Shown: positions 24,580-33,548 of the stretch, in pieces
Layout of the letters: every line of letters begins with the position of its first letter
Position numbering within the stretch: the stretch's first letter is position 1
Origin: an uncultured bacterium
Lineage (GTDB): Bacteria; Verrucomicrobiota; Kiritimatiellia; RFP12; UBA1067
Direction: 5' to 3'
NCBI GenBank assembly: GCA_902779865.1
Contig: CACZDG010000022.1
Span: 1-54,842, forward strand
DNA: 54,842 bases
Notes under the pieces: model-generated
The model's database searches: none
The model's input: the letters and a program-made list of their open reading frames with translations, nothing else
Told to the model about the DNA's origin: nothing
Position numbers and translations under genes: made by a program

Positions 24580-25164
24580 ATGTTCATAAAGCTTACAAAG
24601 AGCGACGGTTTGCCCGTGTGGCTGAATCCCGAATTCATAATGCGCATCGAGGCATGGAAGACGGGATCCGCCGTGGCAGTGGCCGGAGACGGGGATTTCG
24701 AGGTGCGCGAAACGCCATCAGCCGTCATCGCCTTGTGTACGCCACCTCCGCCTCCAGCTCCCGCAGAAGAGCCGCCGAAGCCAAAGACGCGCGGACGCCG
24801 CAAGAAGACTGAGGCACCTCCGGCAGAAGTTCCGCCGGTGACGGAGTCGCCGGTGGCGACGCCTCCTGCCGAGGAGCCTGTTGCCGTCGTCGAGGAACAG
24901 AAGCCCGAGCCTGCGCCGAAGGAAGTTCCAGAGCCTGTGCCCGCCCAGCCGGCGGAAACACTGTTCCCGGATACGCCGGACGAGCTGTCCAGCGCGGCCG
25001 CTTTCCTGAAGAAGCAGCGTTGCCGTTCGCGGAAGCGGATAGTGAACACGCTCAAGAGCCGCGATCCGAAAATCTCGATGGAAGAGGCGCATAGGATGCT
25101 GGAACAGATGGAGGCGCTTGGATTCGTCTCGATCGACTCGCAGGGACACGCCGTGTTCAACTGA
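24580..25164 (+). CDS. FlbD-like N-domain with Pro-rich linker and C-terminal helical domain
   Basis: Residues 1 to about 50 (MFIKLTKSDGLPVWLNPEFI...FEVRETPSAVIAL) resemble the small beta-rich FlbD family found in flagellar operons. Residues 52-140 are a Pro/Glu/Ala-rich linker with a basic KTRGRRKK patch. The last about 50 residues (FLKKQRCRSRKRIVNTLKSRDPKISMEEAHRMLEQMEALGFVSID, shown in part by its basic start) look like a winged-helix or small helical domain. No flagellar gene is visible nearby, so a flagellar role is unsupported. It starts 17 bases after etfA, and its 3' end is close to the ABC ATPase gene. Confidence 0.55.
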   Translation: MFIKLTKSDGLPVWLNPEFIMRIEAWKTGSAVAVAGDGDFEVRETPSAVIALCTPPPPPAPAEEPPKPKTRGRRKKTEAPPAEVPPVTESPVATPPAEEPVAVVEEQKPEPAPKEVPEPVPAQPAETLFPDTPDELSSAAAFLKKQRCRSRKRIVNTLKSRDPKISMEEAHRMLEQMEALGFVSIDSQGHAVFN

Positions 25165-25180
25165 CTGGGACTTTGCGGCA

Positions 25181-26191
25181 ATGCAGGAATCTCGCCAGAC
25201 GGGTGTTTCCTTCGCCCACGTTTGCAAGATCTACGCAAAGGGACAGAAACCAGCAGTTGAAGACTTCACTTTTGAGGTGCGTCCTGGCGAGTTTCTGGTG
25301 CTGGTGGGGCCGAGTGGATGCGGCAAGTCCACGACTCTGCGCATGGTCGCCGGGCTTGAGCTGTCCACGTCGGGGCGCATCGAGATCGGCGGGCGCGACG
25401 TGACGAACCTGCCGCCGAAAGACCGCGACATCGCGATGGTGTTCCAGAACTACGCTCTCTATCCGCACATGACCGTGCGCGAGAACATGAGTTTCGCGTT
25501 GCGTCTGCGGCACGTTCCGAAGGATGAAATCGCGCGGCGCGTGGATGCGGCGGCGGAGACGCTTGGCCTTGGCGCATACCTTGACCGCTTGCCCAAGGCG
25601 CTTTCCGGTGGACAGCGCCAGCGCGTGGCCGTAGGGCGCGCGATTGTGCGCGAGCCGGCGGTGTTCCTCTTCGATGAGCCTCTTTCCAACCTCGATGCGA
25701 AGATGCGCGTTGAGATGCGCGCGGAGATCGTGCGCCTTCACCACCGCCTCGGCGCAACGATGATATACGTTACGCACGACCAGACCGAGGCGATGACGAT
25801 GGGCGACCGCATCGTTGTGATGGAGAGCGGGCGCATTCAGCAGGCAGCGCCGCCGCTTGAGGTTTACGACCGTCCCGCGAACAAGTTCGTGGCGTCGTTC
25901 ATCGGCACGCCGCCGATGAACCTGTTCCCGCCGGGAGTGCTTGATCTAGGACGCACGGCAGGGGTGCGCCCAGAACATATCAGACTACTCCCTGCGGAAG
26001 GGGCTCCGAAGGATGCCCTGACGGCGACGGTGGACATCGTCGAGCCGCTTGGCGCGGAGACGCTTGTACATGTAATCCTCGACGGACGCCAGACGCACGT
26101 CGTCGTCCGCGCCCCGGGCGACTCGCGCCTGCGACACGGCGACCATATCGCGCTCGTACCAGATCCGGTGAAGACGATGTTTTTCGACTGA
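25181..26191 (+). CDS. MalK/UgpC-type ABC transporter ATP-binding protein
   Basis: The 336-residue product from the ATG at 25181 is an importer ATPase for carbohydrates: Walker A GPSGCGKSTT, Q-loop MVFQNYALYPHMTV, signature LSGGQRQRVAVGRA, Walker B VFLFDEPLSNLDAKM and switch His in YVTHDQTEAMT. The C-terminal OB-type regulatory domain (TAGVRPEHIRLLP) marks the MalK/UgpC/MsmK class. No permease or solute-binding genes accompany it, so it may be a shared ATPase serving several sugar importers, as MsmK does. It follows the FlbD-like gene by 16 bases and precedes the amidohydrolase by 18 bases. Confidence 0.9.
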   Translation: MQESRQTGVSFAHVCKIYAKGQKPAVEDFTFEVRPGEFLVLVGPSGCGKSTTLRMVAGLELSTSGRIEIGGRDVTNLPPKDRDIAMVFQNYALYPHMTVRENMSFALRLRHVPKDEIARRVDAAAETLGLGAYLDRLPKALSGGQRQRVAVGRAIVREPAVFLFDEPLSNLDAKMRVEMRAEIVRLHHRLGATMIYVTHDQTEAMTMGDRIVVMESGRIQQAAPPLEVYDRPANKFVASFIGTPPMNLFPPGVLDLGRTAGVRPEHIRLLPAEGAPKDALTATVDIVEPLGAETLVHVILDGRQTHVVVRAPGDSRLRHGDHIALVPDPVKTMFFD

Positions 26192-26209
26192 CCATAAGGA
26201 AGGCAACAC

Positions 26210-27451
26210 ATGCAGACATCATTCAAGAATCTCGAACTTGACGGCAACGCGGTGGATATCGCGGTGGAGAACGGGCGCATCGCGTCAATCACGCCGTCAG
26301 AACCGTCGCAGTCGCGTCCGCGTCCCGTCGTGCCCGCGTTCTACAACTGCCACACGCACCTCGCTATGAGCCTTCTGCGTGGCTACGCGGACGACCTTGA
26401 GCTTATGCCATGGTTGCAGGAACACATCTGGCCGGCGGAGGCGCACCTTACGGACGAAATCGTTTACGCCGGTACGCGCCTCGCGATTCTGGAACTGATA
26501 CGTTCCGGCACCGTGTTCGCGAATGATATGTACTGGTACGCTCCGGCCGTTGCGCGCGCCGCCGAGGAGATGGGAATCCGCTGTGCGGTGTCGATGCAGA
26601 CGATTGAGATAGGTGGCCTCGGCCACAACGACCCAAAGAACGTGGCCGCCAACGCCGCGCTCGCCGGTTTGCCGCGCGACGCTTCCAGCCGCGTATTCGC
26701 GACGCTCGCTCCGCACGCGATCTACACCGTGTGCGAACAGTCCCTGCGCGACATCGCCGCGCGCGCGAAGGCGGAGGACACTTTCATCCACGTACATGTG
26801 GCGGAGACGCGCTTCGAGGTTGAGACTTGCATGAAGGAACATGGCGGGCGCACGCCCGTCGCCTACTTGAACGACATCGGGCTGCTAGGCCCCAAGACGG
26901 TGATGGCGCATTGCGTCCATTTGACAGACGACGACATTCGCATCATCGCGGACACGGGCGCGGTGATCTGCGAGAACCAGCAGTCGAACATGAAGCTTGT
27001 ATCGGGGCTCTTCCCGTTCAAGCGCGCGGTCGAGATGGGCGGATGCCGCGCTTCAATCGGCACCGACGGAGCTTCTTCGAACAACTCCCTCTCGATGTTC
27101 GCGGAAATGAAGTGCGCGGCGCTTGCTGCGAAGATAGAGAGCGGCGACCCTACATGCGCTTCCGCCAAGACGATATACGACCTTGCAACTCGCGGCGGCG
27201 CTCAGGCGTTTGGCCTCGACGCGGGCGAAGTCCGCGTTGGCGCGGAGGCTGATTTCGTGATACTCGATCCTGGCCGCTTGCCGCTGGTGCCGGGATTCAA
27301 CCGCACTAGCGACCTTGTTTACGCGGCAGACCCGTCGTGCGTTGACACGGTGGTGTGCGCTGGTCGAATGCTGATGGAAGGTGGCGTAATACCGGGCGAA
27401 GAGGAAATCATCGCCGCAGCCCGTTCCGCCGCCGAAATACTCACCAAATAG
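26210..27451 (+). CDS. Amidohydrolase, 5'-methylthioadenosine/S-adenosylhomocysteine deaminase-like
   Basis: The 413-residue product belongs to the TrzA/AtzA/MtaD branch of metal-dependent deaminases. Metal ligands appear as NCHTHLAMSLLRG, HVHVAETRFEVE and AHCVHLTDDDI, and the late Asp is in SIGTDGASSNNSLSMF; LMPWLQEHIWPAE is typical of MTA/SAH deaminases, which convert SAH to S-inosylhomocysteine. A related guanine- or cytosine-type substrate is possible. Its position immediately before a methyltransferase gene (12 bases) fits a link to methyl-group metabolism. A GGAAGG ribosome-binding site precedes the ATG. Confidence 0.82.
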   Translation: MQTSFKNLELDGNAVDIAVENGRIASITPSEPSQSRPRPVVPAFYNCHTHLAMSLLRGYADDLELMPWLQEHIWPAEAHLTDEIVYAGTRLAILELIRSGTVFANDMYWYAPAVARAAEEMGIRCAVSMQTIEIGGLGHNDPKNVAANAALAGLPRDASSRVFATLAPHAIYTVCEQSLRDIAARAKAEDTFIHVHVAETRFEVETCMKEHGGRTPVAYLNDIGLLGPKTVMAHCVHLTDDDIRIIADTGAVICENQQSNMKLVSGLFPFKRAVEMGGCRASIGTDGASSNNSLSMFAEMKCAALAAKIESGDPTCASAKTIYDLATRGGAQAFGLDAGEVRVGAEADFVILDPGRLPLVPGFNRTSDLVYAADPSCVDTVVCAGRMLMEGGVIPGEEEIIAAARSAAEILTK

Positions 27452-27462
27452 GAGATGCTGAA

Positions 27463-28488
27463 ATGGGCGAAAGAATAGAGTTGGTAAAGAGGGCGTTCGC
27501 GGGAGAGATTGTCGAGCGCATTCCCGTGATGGCGCACAACTTCCTGATGGCAGTGCGCGAGGCGGGCTTCACGCAGAAGCAGTTCCGCGAGAGTCCCGAC
27601 GTGATGGTGAAGGCCATGACCGAGGCGACGATGAAGTATGACCTCGACTGCGTGTTGCTGGACGTCGATACGGCGTTACTCGCCTCGGCGTGCGGGGCGG
27701 ACGTGATGTACCCCGACGACCTTGCAGCCGTAGCGAAGGGAACACAGCCCGTTCCGCTTGAGGAGCTGCCGGACAAGGTGAATGAGGTTGACCTCCTCGC
27801 GTCGCCGCGTGTCCGCCACTATCTTGAAGCCGCCGAGCGCCTCGTGCAGTGGGGCAACGAGAACGACCGCTTCATCCGCATCAACGCGGACCAAGGCGCG
27901 TTCTCGCTCGCGTGCATCCTCACGGGCATGGACGAGTTCATGATGGACCTCCTCGACGAGGACTATGAGGAAGACATCAACCGACTCCTCGACGCCACGT
28001 ACTCCGTCGCGCTCAAGATGCACGAGCTGTGCTTCGCCACGGGAGCGCACATGACGAGCTACGGTAACAGCTCCGAGGGATGCAGCGTCATATCCCCCGC
28101 ATGTTTCCGTCAGTTCGCGAAGGAACGCGAAACGCGCCTCGCGGCAGATTTGAAGGCGCGCGGCATCCCGTACCTCTGCCACATCTGCGGCGACGTGAAC
28201 CCGATTCTCCCAGATCTCGTGGAGACCGGGTGCCCCGCCTACGAGCTCGACTGGAAAACGGACGCCAACCGCGTGTTCGAGATTGCGCACGGGAAGTTCA
28301 CGCTCTCCGGCAACGTCGATCCCGCGCTCTTCGTGACGGGCACGCCCGACGAGGTGTATGCGGCGGCGCGGAAGGTGTGCGATATTTTCCGCGGCAAGGG
28401 TGGACTTGTCCTCTGCTCCGGCTGCGCGCTTGGTCCGCAGACGAAGAGCGAGAACCTTGAGGCATTCGTCCGCGCCGCGCGAGACTGA
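27463..28488 (+). CDS. UroD/MtaA-family zinc-dependent methyltransferase (first copy)
   Basis: This 341-residue protein belongs to the uroporphyrinogen-decarboxylase superfamily, in the MtaA/CmuA branch that moves methyl groups to or from corrinoid proteins. The zinc-binding residues of that branch are recognisable in LCHICGDVNP (His-X-Cys) and LCSGCALGP (Cys). The true haem enzyme UroD lacks this Cys pattern, so haem synthesis is unlikely. The ATG at 27463, with AGGAG upstream, is chosen; a longer frame overlaps the amidohydrolase. A corrinoid protein gene lies at 32400 and a second member at 36131. The methyl donor is unknown. Confidence 0.85.
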   Translation: MGERIELVKRAFAGEIVERIPVMAHNFLMAVREAGFTQKQFRESPDVMVKAMTEATMKYDLDCVLLDVDTALLASACGADVMYPDDLAAVAKGTQPVPLEELPDKVNEVDLLASPRVRHYLEAAERLVQWGNENDRFIRINADQGAFSLACILTGMDEFMMDLLDEDYEEDINRLLDATYSVALKMHELCFATGAHMTSYGNSSEGCSVISPACFRQFAKERETRLAADLKARGIPYLCHICGDVNPILPDLVETGCPAYELDWKTDANRVFEIAHGKFTLSGNVDPALFVTGTPDEVYAAARKVCDIFRGKGGLVLCSGCALGPQTKSENLEAFVRAARD

Positions 28489-28532
28489 TGTGGGAAACAA
28501 CAGAAAACACGTACCTTTGAAAGGATGATTCA

Positions 28533-30062
28533 ATGAAAAATCTCCTCACTACCAGAGTTACGTTGGTCGCGACGGGCATTCTGTCGATGTCGCTTGTGGC
28601 GTTTGCCGCACCGCCGCCGACCGCCACCATCATACCCGCGCCGCAGGAAATGCGCGTGACGGGCGGCGAGTACTGGGCGACGAAGCCGCCGAAGATGGAG
28701 AAGGTCGATGGCATCCCACCGGAGGGGTACGAGCTTTCCATCAAGCCGGACGGCATGACGATCCGCTACTCCGACGATGCTGGCGCGTACTACGCGAAGA
28801 TGACGCTCTTCCACATGGGGCGGACGGACGCGCAGAAGAAGTGCCATGTCTATCCGTGTGTGGAGATCAAGGACGCGCCGAAGTTCAAGTGGCGCGGCGT
28901 CCACTTCGACGACGCGCGCCACTTCTTCGGCAAGGAGGTTGTTAAGCGCACGCTTGAGCAGATGTCGTGGTTCAAGTTCAACGTGTTCCACTGGCACATC
29001 ACGGACGACCAGTCGTGGACGCTGGAGATACCCGAGTTCCCCGAGCTCGTGAAGTACGGCGACGAGTGGGTGACGCGCAAGGGACAGAAACCGCGTTCAT
29101 TTGGCGAGAAGGTGGGGCCGTTCTACTACACCGCGAACGACGTGAAGGAGATTCTCGCCTACGCGAAGGCGCGGCACATCACCGTGGTGCCGGAGATCGA
29201 GTTCCCCGGACACTTCCTCTGCGCGCTCTGCGCGTATCCCGAACTGAGCTGCGATCCCAACGACATCCTAAAACACGGACGCCAGCCGCTGTCGCGCGGA
29301 GTCCTCAACAGCGTGATGTGCGTGGGCAATCCCGACGCCATCCGCTTCGTCGAGAAGGTACTGGACTACGTGTGCGAGCTGTTCCCCTCAGAGGTCATCC
29401 ACATCGGCGGCGACGAGTGTCCCCGCCGCGCGTGGACGAAGTGTGCGAAGTGCCAGGCGTTTATCAAGGAGAAGGGGCTGAAGGGTGTGGAGGACATCCA
29501 GCCGTGGCTCACGCGCCACTTCGTGGAATACCTCGCGAAGAAGGGGCGCCGCACGATCGGGTGGGACGAGATATTCGTCGATTCCAAGAACCAGAACGCC
29601 AAGGGCGATGCATTCACGTCCATGCTCCCGAAGACGACAATGGGCATGTGCTGGCGCAACCACGGCGCGGGCGCGCTCGCGGCGAACAAGGGCTACGAAA
29701 TCGTGCGTTGTCCCACGTCGCACTGCTACTTCGACTACAGGCAGGGGCTCCCGGAGGACCCCTACATCTACATCGGCGGGATGCTCCCCCTCGCGCGCGT
29801 CTATCAGTTCGATCCGTTCGTGGGCGTCGAGCCGGAGGCGCGCAAGAACGTGGTGGGCGGACAGTGCTGCAACTGGACGTCGCACACGTGGAACCGCTAC
29901 GACATGGAGTGGAAGCTCTGGCCACGCGGGTTTGCGATGGCGGAGGTGCTGTGGACGTATCCCGATCCGGCGAAACGCGATTTCAATGAATTCACGGAGC
30001 GCGCGGCGGAGTACCGTCGGCGTTTGATCCACTCTCACGTCAACTGCGCCCCGCTGAAGTAG
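28533..30062 (+). CDS. Secreted GH20 beta-N-acetylhexosaminidase
   Basis: The 509-residue product carries a signal peptide (MKNLLTTRVTLVATGILSM, cleavage near AFA-AP) and a GH20b-like N-domain. The catalytic TIM barrel follows: KWRGVHFDDARHFF, NVFHWHITDDQSW, PEIEFPGH and the hallmark VIHIGGDECP, in which D294 and E295 are the substrate-assisted catalytic pair. A conserved Trp-containing SHTWNRYDMEWKLWPRG lies near the end. It removes terminal beta-linked GlcNAc or GalNAc from glycans outside the cytoplasm. It starts 44 bases after the first methyltransferase gene and 10 bases before the next glycosidase, consistent with one operon. Confidence 0.93.
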   Translation: MKNLLTTRVTLVATGILSMSLVAFAAPPPTATIIPAPQEMRVTGGEYWATKPPKMEKVDGIPPEGYELSIKPDGMTIRYSDDAGAYYAKMTLFHMGRTDAQKKCHVYPCVEIKDAPKFKWRGVHFDDARHFFGKEVVKRTLEQMSWFKFNVFHWHITDDQSWTLEIPEFPELVKYGDEWVTRKGQKPRSFGEKVGPFYYTANDVKEILAYAKARHITVVPEIEFPGHFLCALCAYPELSCDPNDILKHGRQPLSRGVLNSVMCVGNPDAIRFVEKVLDYVCELFPSEVIHIGGDECPRRAWTKCAKCQAFIKEKGLKGVEDIQPWLTRHFVEYLAKKGRRTIGWDEIFVDSKNQNAKGDAFTSMLPKTTMGMCWRNHGAGALAANKGYEIVRCPTSHCYFDYRQGLPEDPYIYIGGMLPLARVYQFDPFVGVEPEARKNVVGGQCCNWTSHTWNRYDMEWKLWPRGFAMAEVLWTYPDPAKRDFNEFTERAAEYRRRLIHSHVNCAPLK

Positions 30063-30072
30063 GAGAACTGCC

Positions 30073-32388
30073 ATGGCAACAGGAAAAACAGTGAATGTCT
30101 TCCTTGCGGCGACGGTCGCGGTGTGTGCGATCTTGCCGGCGGCGGAGTTCCCGGATCCGTCCGCCTTCAACCCGACGTGGGAGAGTGCGAAACCTGGTAC
30201 TTCGTACAGCACCGACCTCCCGACGGCGGCTCTGCTCGGCAACGGCTCGCTCGGCGCGGTCAACGGCGGCGACGGCAACCACAAGAAGTTCGTGCTGACG
30301 CGCGGCGACCTCTGGAGCTGCGGCGACTTCACGTGTGGCGGCACCGACAACAACATCCGCCCGATCTCCTTCGCCGACTTCAGCATCGGTCCGGGAATGT
30401 ACAGCGTCACGTCCACGGACACGCTCGACCTGCCCGCTGCGATGCTCCGCACCGAGGGCGGATTCGGCAAGGGGCGCGTGAAGATTGAGACCTACGTGGC
30501 GTCCACGGAGGACCTGCTTGTGATGGTCGGCGTCTCCGACGCGGACGACAGCTGGGCCGTTCACCTGGAGGTGCACAGAGAGAGGAAGTCATTCCCGGTC
30601 GAGGTGAAGGCGTCGAAGGAGGCGTTCTACGTGCGCCGCTCGACGATCAACCGGCTTCCGCCGGGCGATCCACGGGGCTGGACGACGAACGCCACCGCCG
30701 CTTTGAGCGTACTCGGCACGGAGCTTGAGAACTTCTCGGTAGCGGGCGAAGGGCACGTGATGACATGGGCGAAGATACGCGCCAACGTGCCCTTTGCGTT
30801 TGTCATCTCGTCCAACCCCTCTCGCCGCTTCACATGGGATGAGCTCGCAAATCTCAAGAGCGCCCACAACGCCTGGTGGAAGGAATGGTGGGGCCGCAGC
30901 CGCGTCACGACGGGTGATGCAGATCTCGACCGCTTCTATCACGGTCAGGTCTATCTGCTCGGCGCGGGCGTGCGTTCGGGCAAGTTTCCGCCCGGACTCT
31001 ATGGCATTTGGGTGACGACCGACAACGCGAAGTGGCACAACGACTTCCACATGAACTACAACTATGTGGGCACGTACTACGGCTGCTTTGCCGCGAACCG
31101 CTGCGAGGTGGCGGACGCCCTGCCGGACCCGCTCATCGACTATCTGCCGCAGGCGATTCGCAACGCGAAGGAGGTGCTGCCGCATCTCGACAGGTGCAAG
31201 GGCCGGTTCTACAAGAACACGCGCGCCTATTTGAACAGCCGTCCTGATGTCGCAAACGGCATCGACGATGCGGCGTTCTACCCCGTGGCGCTCGGTCCGT
31301 GGGGCACGAGCGCGGAAGGACATGACAGCTACTGGAGCCAGATTTCCGACGGCGCGTTCCAGTGCGCCGTGATGTGTACGCACTGGGAATACACGCTCGA
31401 CCGTGACTACCTGAAGAAGGTGTGGCCGGTTCTCGACAAGACGGCAAACTTCTTCCTCAAGTGGTGCGAGAAGGAGGCGACGCCGGATGGCGGATACCGC
31501 TACAACGTGTGGGATTCGCACTGGGAGGGGAGCGGCCTTGCGAAGAACAGCGCGCCCGCGCTCGGCTGCGTGAAGCATCTCTTCGAGACGCTTGTGGATG
31601 TCGCGCCGGTCCTGCGCGAGATGGGGATTGATGTGCCGGCGGCGAAACTTGCCGCGTGGAAGGACATGCACGAGCACCTCTCCCCGCTCGCCGTCGGCGT
31701 GTATTCGATCAACGGCAAGCCGGTGAAGATGCTCTCGGGCGTGGAGAACGCGGACGGCTCCGCGAACCCGTCTGGCGGCAACGCGCTCAACCTTGAAAGC
31801 GTGATTCCCGGCGAGCAGTTCGCGTTCGACGTGATGCCGGAATTCCGCGCGCTGGCCGTCGGTGCGGTGGACGGCAACATCGCCATCGGGAAGGGGCATG
31901 CGTGGTCCGGCATCAACCAGACGCCGAAGCTCTTCGCGACGGCGATCCGCGCGGGATATCCCGCACAGGCCGTCATCGACGCGTTCAAGAAGCACCAGCT
32001 CAGCATCATGCAGAAGAACTTCCACATCCACGACGGCGTGCATGGAGTCGAGAAGATCGGCGCGATGGAGTTCGTACAGTCGATGCTCATCCAGTGCGAC
32101 CACGGGTTCGTGAAGGTGTTCCCCAACTGGACGGGCGCGGACGCGAAGTTCGAGAACCTGCGCGCGAAGGGCTGCTTCCTCGTCTCCGCCGAGATGAAGG
32201 ACGGCAAGGTCGTGCGCGTGGAGGTGAAGAGCGAGAAGGGCGGACGGTTTAGGTTGGTGGATCCGAGACAGCAAGCGTACAACAGCAAGTTGCCGGCGGG
32301 CTGGACGCGCGGCAGGACGCGCAACAGCGGCGAGGCGACGCTCGAGCGCGACTTCAAGCCCGGCGATACCGTTGTGCTGAATCCTTAG
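30073..32388 (+). CDS. Secreted GH95-like (alpha/alpha)6-barrel glycosidase
   Basis: The 771-residue product has an N-terminal hydrophobic signal (VNVFLAATVAVCAILPAA) and a GH95-type N-domain with AALLGNGSLGAVNGGDG. The helical barrel shows GIWVTTDNAKWHNDFHMNYN, VWDSHWEGSG and a late GVEKIGAMEFVQSMLIQCDHG. This order matches the GH95/GH65 clan, but the canonical NTEMNYW and HRHxSHL motifs are replaced, so activity may differ from fucosidase. The C-terminal beta-domain contains a copy of the 22-nt repeat, read as RQQAYNSK. It is between the GH20 and corrinoid-protein genes with gaps of about 10 bases on each side. Confidence 0.75.
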   Translation: MATGKTVNVFLAATVAVCAILPAAEFPDPSAFNPTWESAKPGTSYSTDLPTAALLGNGSLGAVNGGDGNHKKFVLTRGDLWSCGDFTCGGTDNNIRPISFADFSIGPGMYSVTSTDTLDLPAAMLRTEGGFGKGRVKIETYVASTEDLLVMVGVSDADDSWAVHLEVHRERKSFPVEVKASKEAFYVRRSTINRLPPGDPRGWTTNATAALSVLGTELENFSVAGEGHVMTWAKIRANVPFAFVISSNPSRRFTWDELANLKSAHNAWWKEWWGRSRVTTGDADLDRFYHGQVYLLGAGVRSGKFPPGLYGIWVTTDNAKWHNDFHMNYNYVGTYYGCFAANRCEVADALPDPLIDYLPQAIRNAKEVLPHLDRCKGRFYKNTRAYLNSRPDVANGIDDAAFYPVALGPWGTSAEGHDSYWSQISDGAFQCAVMCTHWEYTLDRDYLKKVWPVLDKTANFFLKWCEKEATPDGGYRYNVWDSHWEGSGLAKNSAPALGCVKHLFETLVDVAPVLREMGIDVPAAKLAAWKDMHEHLSPLAVGVYSINGKPVKMLSGVENADGSANPSGGNALNLESVIPGEQFAFDVMPEFRALAVGAVDGNIAIGKGHAWSGINQTPKLFATAIRAGYPAQAVIDAFKKHQLSIMQKNFHIHDGVHGVEKIGAMEFVQSMLIQCDHGFVKVFPNWTGADAKFENLRAKGCFLVSAEMKDGKVVRVEVKSEKGGRFRLVDPRQQAYNSKLPAGWTRGRTRNSGEATLERDFKPGDTVVLNP
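32268..32289. repeat. Intragenic 22-nt repeat copy (one arm)
   Basis: It matches the 14251 arm at 21 of 22 bases but is read one frame away, as RQQAYNSK rather than TASVQQQ. The similarity is therefore at DNA level and does not reflect protein homology. No inverse arm follows. Confidence 0.85.
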
Positions 32389-32399
32389 GAGGTCGAGGG

Positions 32400-33050
32400 A
32401 TGGAACTTTCGCTCATATCGGAGAAACTTCAGGCGGGTCGTGCCAAGGAAGTTGTTGCCCTCGTGCAGCAGGCGCTGGACGAGGGGATGAGCGCGCAATC
32501 CATCTTGCAGGACGGCCTCATGGCCGGAATGGCCGTGGTGGGCGTTCGTTTCAAAAACGGCGAGGCGTTCGTCCCGGAGGTGCTCGTGGCCGCGCGCGCG
32601 ATGAACAAAGGTGCGGCGGTGCTTAAGCCGCACCTTGCGGCGGAAGGCGCGAAGGCGACGGGGCGGGTGTGTCTCGGAACGGTGCAGGGCGACTACCACG
32701 ACGTCGGCAAGAATCTCGTCAAGATGATGCTCGAGTCGAAGGGGCTTGAAGTGATCGACCTCGGCACGGACGTTCCGCCGGACGCCTTCATCAAGACCGC
32801 GCAGGAACAGAACTGCGCCGTGATCTGCTGTTCCGCGCTTCTCACCACCACGATGGAGGTGATGCGTGACGTGGTGAAGGCGGCGGAGGTGGCTGGCATC
32901 CGCGACAAGGTGAAGATCATGATCGGCGGTGCGCCGATTACCGAGGCGTTCTGCAAGGAAGTGGGCGCTGACTACTACACGTCCGACGCCGCCCGCTGCG
33001 CCGACGTTGCAGCCGAGATCTGCCGTGCTGGAGTGAATATAAAAGACTAA
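32400..33050 (+). CDS. Corrinoid (cobalamin-binding) methyltransferase protein, MtbC/MtmC-like
   Basis: The 216-residue product has the two-domain layout of methyl-carrying corrinoid proteins: a helical cap (residues 1-85, LVQQALDEGMSAQSIL and FVPEVLVAARAM) and a Rossmann B12-binding domain. Its GDYHDVGKNLV (H100) matches the D-X-H-X-D-G-class signature in which His coordinates cobalt. It should shuttle methyl groups between a substrate-specific methyltransferase and an acceptor. An AGGAGG ribosome-binding site overlaps the end of the upstream glycosidase. Two UroD-type methyltransferases and an activase sit in the same cluster. It lacks the homocysteine and SAM domains of MetH. Confidence 0.92.
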   Translation: MELSLISEKLQAGRAKEVVALVQQALDEGMSAQSILQDGLMAGMAVVGVRFKNGEAFVPEVLVAARAMNKGAAVLKPHLAAEGAKATGRVCLGTVQGDYHDVGKNLVKMMLESKGLEVIDLGTDVPPDAFIKTAQEQNCAVICCSALLTTTMEVMRDVVKAAEVAGIRDKVKIMIGGAPITEAFCKEVGADYYTSDAARCADVAAEICRAGVNIKD

Positions 33051-33114
33051 TCAGGGAAAAGGCTGGGTTGAAACTGTATTTAACGTGATTTGAATGGCGC
33101 ATTGATTGGGACCT

Positions 33115-33130
33115 CCGCCATCTTGGCGGC
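33115..33130. repeat. Short hairpin CCGCCA-TCT-TGGCGG
   Basis: A 6-bp inverted repeat with a 3-base loop, followed by C. The 16-base sequence is the reverse complement of the core of the hairpin at 13429-13445, so both may be copies of one small dispersed element. It lies about 65 bases after the corrinoid-protein stop and could act as a weak terminator. Confidence 0.55.
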
Positions 33131-33258
33131 ACCCCAACTTGGTGTCCCGCCGAGCCGCCTCTGTCATTTCGCCGCCCCACATCCACCCATTTCGCCAACC
33201 TAAACCTCCGTTCCGCGCCGTAATATTAGAGTTCGGCCGGCAAAAGCAACCTGCTCAA

Positions 33259-33396
33259 ACCCTAAAGGGAACGGGGGGATTACTCTCCAAGTGAGTCGCG
33301 AACGACCCTCCAAGTGACCCGCAAATTTGTCTTCAAGAGAAGCGAAACATACTCTTCAAGAGAAGCCCGGAATACCCTTGAGGACACAGTCATTTT
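33259..33396. repeat. Second tandem array: six degenerate units of 23 bp
   Basis: Units start at 33259, 33282, 33305, 33328, 33351 and 33374, exactly 23 bases apart, with a loose consensus ACYCTYCAAGWGAASCG. The phase is kept although units differ by several bases. The sequence differs from the array at 12944 except for the shared start ACnCyC-CA, but the period is identical. Confidence 0.75.
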
Positions 33397-33417
33397 CACA
33401 AAAAACCGCCGTGGGGA

Positions 33418-33447
33418 TTGACAAGTCATGGAATGGTGTGCTATCAT
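33418..33447 (+). promoter_or_regulatory. Promoter upstream of the GH127 gene
   Basis: A perfect TTGACA (33418-33423) and TATCAT (33442-33447) are separated by 18 bases. It lies directly after the 23-bp array and would give a leader of about 210 bases. It suggests that the GH127-methyltransferase-activase genes form their own transcription unit. Confidence 0.65.
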
Positions 33448-33548
33448 ACAACCATCTTCCATTGGGAGCCCAACAACTTTGAACGGTAAAACGCAAATGA
33501 CGTCATGGCGGAGGCATAGAACGGCATCGGAAACGACGCCGGGTACAT

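Noticed and set aside
27463-28488. Haem biosynthesis uroporphyrinogen decarboxylase (hemE)
   Set aside because: The His-X-Cys and late Cys zinc motif and the corrinoid neighbours favour the MtaA/CmuA methyltransferase branch.
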